A stretch of 9,334 nt of DNA, taken from contig CAZRFK010000072.1 in assembly GCA_964599275.1 (NCBI GenBank), positions 1 to 9,334 on the forward strand, written 5' to 3'. The position numbers and the translations under genes are program-made. This document shows positions 1 through 4,744 of the stretch, in pieces (the stretch's first letter is position 1; each line of letters begins with the position of its first letter). Below the pieces are notes generated by a model. It saw only the letters and a program-made list of their open reading frames with translations. It was not told the DNA's origin and searched no databases. The stretch comes from PUMD01 sp964599275. GTDB taxonomy: Bacteria > Bacillota > Sulfobacillia > SLMV01.

Positions 1-645
1 TTGTGGAAAATCGCTACACACCTGCTCCAGCAGCGGATATGCCTCTCGACGCAGTTTGTCTCCCTTTTTCTTTTCTGTACCAATGTTCAGCAGTCCCACA
101 GTGGGTTCTGCCACTTCCATAACTTCACTGGCGTAAATCAACCCCATCTGAGCATAATCACTTAGATGCTGCGGCCGGGCGTCAGCATTTGCCCCCAGAT
201 CGAGCAGGAGAAACCGGCCCCCTCCCATTATTGGCATCTCCGAAGCCAGGGCGGGTCGCTCAACGTCCGCTATGCGACCGGTTATGAGAACACCAGCAGC
301 CAGTGCAGCCCCAGTATTTCCTACTGTCACCAGGGCATCGGCTTTTCCGTCCCTTGCCTGTTTGAAGCATCCTATCATGGAAGAGTTCTTTTTCTCCCGC
401 ACAGCTGCGACCGGCTCATCCTTCTGGGTAATTACATCAGGAGCATGCTCTACTTCAAGTCGCCCGCGCAGGCGAGCCCCATGTTCAGCTTCAGAAAGAA
501 TATCGTCCAGCAAATCCTGCAGACGAGGTCGCGGACCCCAAAGTGTAACAGTAACACTTTTGGCATCACTCACAAAATCCACAGCACCGCGACAGACTTC
601 CTCAGGACCTTTATCTCCTCCCATAGTATCCAGTGCTATTCGCAA
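1..645 (-). CDS. plsX: Phosphate acyltransferase PlsX (partial, C-terminus outside window)
   Basis: PlsX converts acyl-ACP and phosphate into acyl-phosphate, the donor that membrane-bound PlsY uses to acylate glycerol-3-phosphate in phospholipid synthesis. Reading the minus strand from a TTG at 645-643 gives 215 uninterrupted residues up to the window edge. The family is about 330 residues, so roughly a third is missing. Family signatures are clear: IALDTMGGDKGPEEV near the N-terminus, then ADALVTVGNTGAALAAG, ITGRIADVERPALAS, FLLLDLGANADARPQHL and VGLLNIGTEKKKGDKLRREA. The TTG is chosen because it gives the usual start (Met-Arg-Ile-Ala-Leu-Asp); the first in-frame ATG is six codons on and would cut into the MGGD motif. 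The start overlaps the fapR stop by 10 bases, and the G-rich end of fapR (minus-strand G8 tract at 655-662) lies where a ribosome binding site would be, which suggests translational coupling. It is presumably controlled by the FapR operator upstream of fapR. Confidence 0.95.
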   Translation of the reverse strand, partial: MRIALDTMGGDKGPEEVCRGAVDFVSDAKSVTVTLWGPRPRLQDLLDDILSEAEHGARLRGRLEVEHAPDVITQKDEPVAAVREKKNSSMIGCFKQARDGKADALVTVGNTGAALAAGVLITGRIADVERPALASEMPIMGGGRFLLLDLGANADARPQHLSDYAQMGLIYASEVMEVAEPTVGLLNIGTEKKKGDKLRREAYPLLEQVCSDFPQ

Positions 646-1220
646 TCCGAACCGCCCCCCCCACTATTCAAGGCAAACACTACAAATTTCCCGCGGAACA
701 CTTTCTGTCCGCCGGAAACAGTTTCCACTAAAACCACACTCTTATCCTGTCCTTTTTTACGTATTACCTCGGCTTCGGCCAGAAGTTTTTCTCCAGCCGT
801 CACCTGACTCTTATATTTGATATTGGCCAATCCGGTCACCGCAATACTCGAATCAATAACTGCAAGAGATAGGGAATCGGCCTGGGCAAAAATGAAATGA
901 CTACGTACAATTTTACTCTTCTCAAAAACCATATCCTCATTAGTCTGCAGCAATGAGGTTCCACACTTCCCCAACTGAAGGTTGAGAAGCTCACCTACTA
1001 TTTCACCAGAGTTAATAGACCTCACTCGAGAATAGTTCTTCTCCGCCACCCGTCGCGTCCGCTCACGGACATCAGGAATTCCCAAGACCGCTCTATCCAG
1101 TCGAATAGTCTGAACACTGACATCAAGTTTTTCGGCCAGCACCTTATCAGTAAGGAAGGGGTTTTCTTCCAGCTGCAATTTCAGCTGTGTACGCCGTTTG
1201 TCTTTGCTAGTAGTTGCCAT
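636..1220 (-). CDS. fapR: Fatty acid and phospholipid biosynthesis repressor FapR
   Basis: FapR is the cytoplasmic malonyl-CoA-responsive repressor of fatty acid and phospholipid synthesis genes. The 194-residue product has an N-terminal helix-turn-helix (about residues 24-46, with VSVQTIRLDR close to B. subtilis FapR), a linker (IPDVRERTRRVAEK) and a hot-dog effector domain from about residue 65, including VRSHFIFAQADSLSLAVID at 105-123. Arg106, known to contact the malonyl carboxylate in the family, is kept. The residues usually Gly107 and Asn115 in B. subtilis are Ser and Asp here (numbering from memory). ATG at 1220 is chosen because a perfect AGGAGGT (1226-1232, minus strand) lies 5 bases upstream; the frame is open 13 codons further up, but those residues match nothing in the family. 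A FapR operator lies 59-75 bases upstream of the start, so autorepression is very likely. The C-terminus ends in a short Gly run encoded by a G8 tract, and plsX overlaps the stop. Confidence 0.95.
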   Translation of the reverse strand: MATTSKDKRRTQLKLQLEENPFLTDKVLAEKLDVSVQTIRLDRAVLGIPDVRERTRRVAEKNYSRVRSINSGEIVGELLNLQLGKCGTSLLQTNEDMVFEKSKIVRSHFIFAQADSLSLAVIDSSIAVTGLANIKYKSQVTAGEKLLAEAEVIRKKGQDKSVVLVETVSGGQKVFRGKFVVFALNSGGGGSDCE

Positions 1221-1260
1221 GAATAACCTCCTAAAACCCCCTTGTCTGGAACTAGCCACG

Positions 1261-1270
1261 GGTAGCTACC
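1261..1270. repeat. Perfect 10-bp palindrome in the fapR leader
   Basis: GGTAGCTACC is a perfect inverted repeat between the FapR operator and the fapR ribosome binding site. It would lie in the 5' untranslated region. It is too short to be a convincing terminator and has no T tract. It may be chance or a minor regulatory hairpin. Confidence 0.3.
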
Positions 1271-1278
1271 ACCTCTTA

Positions 1279-1295
1279 TTAGTACCTAGTATTAA
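1279..1295 (-). promoter_or_regulatory. FapR operator (FapR box) upstream of fapR
   Basis: The plus-strand sequence TTAGTACCTAGTATTAA is an inverted repeat (TTAGTAC / GTATTAA, one mismatch between the arms) and is nearly identical, as I remember it, to the B. subtilis fapR operator core ATTAGTACCTAGTCTTAA. It is 59-75 bases upstream of the fapR ATG in an otherwise non-coding gap. Malonyl-CoA would release FapR from this site, derepressing fapR-plsX and probably the fab genes beyond the window. A weak promoter candidate on the same strand (TTGCCT at 1312-1317, 16 bases, then TAATAC inside the box) would place the operator over the -10 region, but that assignment is uncertain. Confidence 0.9.
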
Positions 1296-1396
1296 ACATT
1301 TGGCGTAATTAGGCAAGCTGACCACATGCTGGAGTAGTCTGATTTGCGTGGGCTTGACTGAAGGTTACGAGAACATCAAACGGCCGAGCACAACCC

Positions 1397-1687
1397 CTAT
1401 CCATCTATTCGGCTGGACTCCCCTTTTCGAATAGAAAACAACACCAGGAAGTAACCACCAATCGTAACCGTTGCAACAATTGCTGCTATCTTGATCCAGG
1501 ATAAATCCTCCGCTCCGGTAGCCAGGAAAACAAACGCGGTAATTACCGAGCTTAACCCGGCCATCGCTGCCGCCATTTTCGCCACAACGTTGGCAACTTC
1601 TCCCAGCGGACGTCTGGACTGCTGGTTGCTATCCTTCGGTTTTTTTGAACCCTCAAAATCTGGACCGAAATCTTCGGGTATCTGCAT
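1397..1687 (-). CDS. Small two-helix membrane protein, unknown function
   Basis: I do not recognise this gene. From ATG 1687 it encodes 96 residues: a charged, Pro/Asp/Lys-rich cytoplasmic-looking N-terminus (MQIPEDFGPDFEGSKKPKDS, about 30 residues), two hydrophobic stretches (about residues 36-56 and 62-84) joined by a short polar loop (GAEDLSW), and a short basic end (RKGESSRIDG). No signal peptide or enzymatic motif is visible. The start is supported by GGAGGT (1697-1702, minus strand) 9 bases upstream; the frame is open nine codons further up without a better signal. It begins 42 bases after the dgt stop on the same strand with no terminator between, so it is probably co-transcribed with dgt. 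No clear terminator separates its end from the fapR promoter region. The size and two-helix hairpin resemble AtpI/AtpZ-like or DUF-type small membrane proteins, but I see no diagnostic motif. Confidence 0.7.
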   Translation of the reverse strand: MQIPEDFGPDFEGSKKPKDSNQQSRRPLGEVANVVAKMAAAMAGLSSVITAFVFLATGAEDLSWIKIAAIVATVTIGGYFLVLFSIRKGESSRIDG

Positions 1688-1729
1688 GATGTATCTACCT
1701 CCACTCAGATACAAAGTCCACTACATTCC

Positions 1730-2953
1730 TCAATATAAAACCTTCTCATATGGTTCGAAAAGAGACTCATAAAGATCCATTGCATACCGATCCGTCATGC
1801 CGGCCAGATGATCACAGATCACTCTCCTTTGAGTTTGATGGTCACCCTCGCATTGCTGATACTTTTCCCAGGTTAAAGGATGAAGCATGCGCGGCTCTTC
1901 TTCGAAGGCCTGAAATAACTTTTTTAAAATCATTTTTCCTTTGCGAACCTGCCGCAGGACCCTGGGGTGTCTGTAAACAGTTTCATATAACCAATCACCC
2001 AACTGCGCAAATGACTGCTGGCATTTTTCCGACATCCCAACCAATCGACAATCCCGGCTGACAACATCGTCTAGGGTCATGATATTGTGTTGTTTTATTC
2101 TCTGCCGCGTGGTTTTTATGACATCCACGCTGAATATCTCAATCATGTGTCTGACCAGACGACGAATCCACATTTTTTCCGCCTGTAAACGTCCACGGGG
2201 TTTCATGTCCTTCAGCTCGCGGCTAGCAATCTCGGCACCCTGCTGCACCACGTCTATGTGGGAATCCAGCACCTGTTGTTTATCTATCAATCCAGCAGTT
2301 AATGCATCATCCAGATCATGGGTGCAATAGGCCAGTTCATCTGCCACATCAGAAATTTGTGTTTCCAGTGCCGGCTGCTGCCGCTCAGAAAATTCATCTG
2401 GCAGACGCGGATCATCATGTGTGGTACTGTGTCGGGCCAGTCCCTCCCTCGTCTCATAACAAAGATTCAGACCCGGAAATGAATGGTAGCGCATTTCCAG
2501 TTCATCAACTATCCGGAGACTCTGAAAATTGTGCTCAAACCCCTGCTCCTCCATGAGTTCGTTGAGAGTTTCCTCACCAGCGTGACCAAATGGAGGATGA
2601 CCAAGATCATGAGCATAAGAGATCGCCTCAACCAAATCCTCATTTGCGCCCAGAGCCCGCGCCAGCGTTTGTGCATGCTGCATGACTTCAAGGCTGTGGG
2701 TCAGGCGAGTACGGTAAAAATCTCCCTCATGAACTACATAAACCTGTGTCTTGTACTGCAATCGTCTAAAAGCTGTAGAGTATATAATTCGATCCCGGTC
2801 GTGTTGAAATGGAGTCCTGTATCCATCATTGACCCTATTTTCTTCGTATTTACGGCCGAGTGTACAGTTGGAGCGGGATGCATAAGAAGCTACGCCTGCT
2901 TCAGCCGCAAAAGGATCGCCTATGGATGAATGACCTTTGCCTGAAACGGACAT
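1730..2953 (-). CDS. dgt: HD-domain deoxyguanosinetriphosphate triphosphohydrolase-like protein
   Basis: This is a member of the dGTPase family of HD-superfamily hydrolases, which split dNTPs into deoxynucleoside and triphosphate and help control dNTP pools. The 407-residue product has the metal-binding HD set: His86 in RTRLTHSLEV, His115-Asp116 in AHDLGHPPFGH, and Asp202 in TQISDVADELAY. It also has YRTPFQHDRDRIIYSTAFRRLQ before the HD domain, EHNFQSLRIV after it, and a C-terminal MTDRYAMDLYESLF, all family-typical. The exact nucleotide preference cannot be read; Firmicute homologues often act on several dNTPs. The frame is open a few codons upstream (TTG at 2965), but that TTG abuts the AAAGGGAG stretch, so ATG 2953 (GGTG 6 bases upstream) or GTG 2962 is more likely. 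It is divergent from gpr across about 220 bases, with the small membrane protein gene downstream. A link to sporulation is not shown by the sequence. Confidence 0.92.
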   Translation of the reverse strand: MSVSGKGHSSIGDPFAAEAGVASYASRSNCTLGRKYEENRVNDGYRTPFQHDRDRIIYSTAFRRLQYKTQVYVVHEGDFYRTRLTHSLEVMQHAQTLARALGANEDLVEAISYAHDLGHPPFGHAGEETLNELMEEQGFEHNFQSLRIVDELEMRYHSFPGLNLCYETREGLARHSTTHDDPRLPDEFSERQQPALETQISDVADELAYCTHDLDDALTAGLIDKQQVLDSHIDVVQQGAEIASRELKDMKPRGRLQAEKMWIRRLVRHMIEIFSVDVIKTTRQRIKQHNIMTLDDVVSRDCRLVGMSEKCQQSFAQLGDWLYETVYRHPRVLRQVRKGKMILKKLFQAFEEEPRMLHPLTWEKYQQCEGDHQTQRRVICDHLAGMTDRYAMDLYESLFEPYEKVLY

Positions 2954-2988
2954 AATTTTCACCAACTCCCTTTGAGAAACTTCGCTGT

Positions 2989-3005
2989 CAGGAAGTAACT
3001 TCCTG
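2989..3005. repeat. 17-bp palindrome in the dgt leader (possible operator)
   Basis: CAGGAAGTAACTTCCTG has two perfect 8-base arms around one central base. It lies about 36 bases before the dgt start and downstream of the dgt promoter candidate. Neither strand has a T tract after it, so it does not look like a terminator. Near-perfect symmetry with a one-base centre suits a dimeric DNA-binding protein better than an RNA hairpin. No known regulator site is recognised. Confidence 0.45.
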
Positions 3006-3016
3006 CTTGTTTTCTA

Positions 3017-3047
3017 TGTATAAGAGATGTTTGGACCGGATAATATA
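3017..3047 (+). promoter_or_regulatory. Candidate forespore (sigma-F/sigma-G type) promoter upstream of gpr
   Basis: TGTATA (3017-3022) resembles the sigma-G -35 TGAATA, and GTATA fits the sigma-F -35. GATAATA (3039-3045), 16 bases later, resembles CATACTA; read as sigma-F, GGATAATATA (3038-3047) fits the GGnnAnnnTR pattern after 15 bases. In B. subtilis gpr is transcribed by forespore sigma factors, which supports the call. The transcript would cross the terminator-like hairpin at 3099-3141 before reaching gpr. Confidence 0.45.
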
Positions 3048-3070
3048 TGCAATGGAAGGTCTGCTTGCAA
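3042..3070 (-). promoter_or_regulatory. Candidate sigma-A type promoter of dgt
   Basis: On the minus strand TTGCAA (3065-3070) is followed after 17 bases by TATATT (3042-3047), matching 4/6 and 5/6 of the housekeeping consensus with ideal spacing. It would give a dgt leader of about 80 bases containing the 17-bp palindrome. Its -10 coincides with the plus-strand -10 candidate for gpr. Confidence 0.45.
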
Positions 3071-3098
3071 GGCTCTTCCTCCGGTTTCTCCTCTCCCA

Positions 3099-3141
3099 GA
3101 GGGACGGTCTCCGATAGGCCGTCCCTCATATATTTTTGTTT
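3099..3141 (+). terminator. Strong intrinsic terminator-like hairpin in the gpr leader
   Basis: GAGGGACGG (3099-3107) pairs perfectly with CCGTCCCTC (3119-3127). Three further pairs (one G-U) close a 5-base loop, giving a 12-bp stem followed by a T-rich stretch with TTTTT at 3133-3137. The orientation is plus-strand only: the minus strand has no T tract after the stem. No plus-strand gene lies upstream, and the hairpin ends 35 bases before the preferred gpr start. It may be an attenuator, the 3' end of a short RNA, or the relic terminator of a lost gene. A weaker competing hairpin CCTCTCCCAGAGG (about 3090-3102) overlaps its 5' arm. Confidence 0.7.
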
Positions 3142-3176
3142 GAATGCATCTTAGTAAAATTGGGAGTGAATTTAAC

Positions 3177-4163
3177 TTGCACAAAGACAGCAGTATTCAC
3201 AAAAGCCGTACCGACTTGGCTATGGAAGCCGTTGAAGAACTGAGAGTTGAAGAGGAAGATTACCCCTCAGGGATTTCAGTCAATCACTACCAGGAACATC
3301 CACAAATTGAAATCTATGATGTAGAGGTTGAAACAGATGACGCTGCCGAAATGTTGGGAAAACCTCCCGGACGTTATATCACACTTCACTCGCCTGGACT
3401 GATGAACAGAAACCGCAGCCTGGGAGAAGCCATCAGTACCAGCCTGCAGAATATTCTTTCACAGCTTCTTCCTGAACAACCTGAAGCAGAAATCCTGGTT
3501 GTGGGATTGGGCAACAACAACGCCACTCCGGATGCACTGGGACCAAGAATAATCAATTTACTGATGGTAACTCGGCATATCGGCCCATATATACCCGATG
3601 ACCTGAAGGGAAATCTCAGATCAGTCTCAGCTGTTTCTCCTGGCGTTCTGGGTACAACCGGCATAGAAAGCGAAGAAATAATCAAGGGAATTTTAAATCA
3701 GATCAATGTAGACGCGGTTCTGACTGTAGATGCGTTGGCCGCTCGCAGTCTGGATCGACTGTTCACTACTGTTCAATTGACTGACACTGGCATCCATCCT
3801 GGAGCAGGTGTTGGTAATAATAGAACTCCTTTAAATGAAGATACTCTGCAAGCTCCAGTCATTGCAATGGGTGTGCCAACGGTCGTTGGAGCACCAACCA
3901 TAGCCAGAGATACAATAGATATACTTGTTGAACAGCTCAAAGAAAGTGGACTGCAGTTTTATCAGCTATTAGATGATATGGGCGAGACTGAACGAGCACA
4001 GCTGATACATGAAGTCTTATCACCGATGGTCGGTGACATGGTAGTTACTCCAAAGGAGATAGATGTAATAATGCGGGAATCTGCACAGATTCTGGCGAGG
4101 GGAGTAAATGCTGCTCTGCATCCGGAATGGGAGGCAGAAAATATGGCGGATTACCTGGTTTAA
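3177..4163 (+). CDS. gpr: Germination protease GPR (spore protease, peptidase family A25)
   Basis: GPR is made as a zymogen in the forespore, processes itself late in sporulation, and at germination starts degradation of alpha/beta-type SASPs, freeing the DNA and supplying amino acids. The 328-residue product keeps RTDLAMEA at residues 11-18, the family's self-processing site (cut after the Asp). It also keeps VVGLGNNNATPDALGP with Asp119, SPGVLGTTGIESEEI, VLTVDALAARS with Asp185, DTGIHPGAGVGNNR and LIHEVLSPM...MVVTPKEID. Asp119 and Asp185 correspond to the two aspartates reported as catalytic in Bacillus megaterium GPR. The TTG at 3177 is preferred because GGGAGTGA (3162-3169) lies 7 bases upstream and it gives a propeptide of family length. 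An ATG at 3144 would add 11 residues but has no ribosome binding site and begins right at the terminator T tract. The SASP gene is convergent downstream, sharing a two-way terminator. Confidence 0.95.
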   Translation: MHKDSSIHKSRTDLAMEAVEELRVEEEDYPSGISVNHYQEHPQIEIYDVEVETDDAAEMLGKPPGRYITLHSPGLMNRNRSLGEAISTSLQNILSQLLPEQPEAEILVVGLGNNNATPDALGPRIINLLMVTRHIGPYIPDDLKGNLRSVSAVSPGVLGTTGIESEEIIKGILNQINVDAVLTVDALAARSLDRLFTTVQLTDTGIHPGAGVGNNRTPLNEDTLQAPVIAMGVPTVVGAPTIARDTIDILVEQLKESGLQFYQLLDDMGETERAQLIHEVLSPMVGDMVVTPKEIDVIMRESAQILARGVNAALHPEWEAENMADYLV

Positions 4164-4170
4164 TATGATA

Positions 4171-4217
4171 AATGGGACAGGACGGCCGAGCAGCCGTACT
4201 GTCCCATTACTCGTTTT
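4171..4217. terminator. Bidirectional terminator between gpr and the SASP gene
   Basis: TGGGACAG (4173-4180) pairs with CTGTCCCA (4199-4206). After one G/A mismatch, ACGGC pairs with GCCGT around a 6-base loop; flanking A-T pairs extend the base to 4171 and 4208. The plus strand continues to TTTTT at 4213-4217, eight bases from the gpr stop to the stem base. The minus strand, coming from the SASP gene, leaves the stem into TTTATCATATTA, a weaker T-rich tract. It lies exactly between the converging stop codons, so it most likely ends both transcripts. Confidence 0.85.
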
Positions 4218-4220
4218 TAG

Positions 4221-4496
4221 TTACTGTTGTTGCTGCGTGGGCGGCGTATTTTGTCCAGCTTGCTGTGCAGGAGCACTGCTGCCGCTCTGAGCAAGCTGCT
4301 GCTCCGCCAGAGCAATCATACGTCGTACCATTTGACCACCAACAGCTCCACATTCAGCTGAGGAAATTTGTCCCCAGTAACCTCCCTGGATTTGGTTGGC
4401 AACGCCAACTTCATCCGCTACCTCATACTTGAACTGATCCAGGGCGTTACGTGCTTGTTGAACAAGAATTCGATTATTTCTCTGTCCGGAAGCCAT
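4221..4496 (-). CDS. Alpha/beta-type small acid-soluble spore protein (SASP)
   Basis: Alpha/beta-type SASPs coat forespore DNA, protect it from UV and heat, and are degraded by GPR at germination. The 91-residue product carries the family core: ALDQFKYEVADEVGV (18-32) with the expected GPR cut after Glu25, GGYWGQISSAECGAVGGQ (38-55) and MVRRMIALAEQQLAQ (56-70). A Ser/Ala/Pro/Gln-rich tail of about 20 residues, ending in Gln4, follows the core; most family members stop soon after the AEQQL segment. The position often Arg in (S/T)SR is Ala47, and there is one cysteine (49). ATG 4496 is chosen because a perfect AGGAGGT (4504-4510, minus strand) lies 7 bases upstream; the frame is open 29 codons further up, but that stretch contains the promoter. 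Expression is expected in the forespore from the sigma-G promoter just upstream. I do not assign an ssp letter. Confidence 0.93.
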   Translation of the reverse strand: MASGQRNNRILVQQARNALDQFKYEVADEVGVANQIQGGYWGQISSAECGAVGGQMVRRMIALAEQQLAQSGSSAPAQQAGQNTPPTQQQQ

Positions 4497-4541
4497 CAAC
4501 TCCACCTCCTTTGCATCGTTTATTGTGGACTTAAATGACCG

Positions 4542-4571
4542 TAGTATGCTGGTAAAACTGCGAAATAATCG
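4542..4571 (-). promoter_or_regulatory. Forespore sigma-G promoter of the SASP gene
   Basis: On the minus strand CATACTA (4542-4548) matches the B. subtilis sigma-G -10 consensus at all seven positions. It is preceded after 17 bases by CGATTA (4566-4571), matching 4/6 of the TGAATA -35. The start of transcription would fall about 40 bases before the SASP ATG. A forespore promoter is what this gene family normally uses. Confidence 0.8.
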
Positions 4572-4682
4572 ATTTAAGGGCACAAATAGAAATAAAATTT
4601 CCCCAGCTAGATCAAGTTTAGCCGTCTTTCTGTTACCACTAACACTTTTGGAAACTAAATGCAGGGTTTGATGATGTTTTTA

Positions 4683-4716
4683 CCAATTAAATTAAAATAA
4701 TTTAATGATTAATTGG
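4683..4716. repeat. AT-rich 34-bp inverted repeat downstream of recG
   Basis: CCAATTAA (4683-4690) pairs with TTAATTGG (4709-4716). Inside it ATTAAA pairs with TTTAAT around ATAA, with only a 2-base bulge, giving a 14-bp nearly all A-T stem. It lies 29 bases after the recG stop. Neither strand has a good T tract after it, so it may be a weak or processed 3' end of the yloU-fakA-recG transcript, or a binding site for an AT-preferring protein. Confidence 0.5.
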
Positions 4717-4744
4717 CAGAAATCTGAATCGATATGAAATTAAC

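Noticed and set aside
166..820. Two long plus-strand open frames opposite plsX and the end of fapR
   Set aside because: The minus strand encodes convincing PlsX and FapR here; the plus-strand translations are Ser/Cys/Pro-rich, match no family and lack ribosome binding sites.
1221..1259. Longer FapR start 13 codons upstream
   Set aside because: It would include the AGGAGGT ribosome binding site within the gene, and the extra residues have no family counterpart.
1750..2929. Plus-strand open frames opposite dgt
   Set aside because: They are shadows of a well-conserved HD-domain gene, with no ribosome binding sites or recognisable motifs.
2989..3005. The dgt-leader palindrome as an intrinsic terminator
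   Set aside because: The central gap is one base and no T tract follows on either strand.
3050..3141. T-box or metabolite riboswitch in front of gpr
   Set aside because: I see no T-box AGGGUGGnACCGCG element and no recognisable riboswitch core; there are only the terminator stem and small hairpins.
3047..3154. 35-codon plus-strand open frame in the gpr leader (ATG at 3047)
   Set aside because: It has no ribosome binding site, a Ser-rich low-information product, and its 3' half is the terminator hairpin. It could only matter as a leader peptide, for which there is no evidence.
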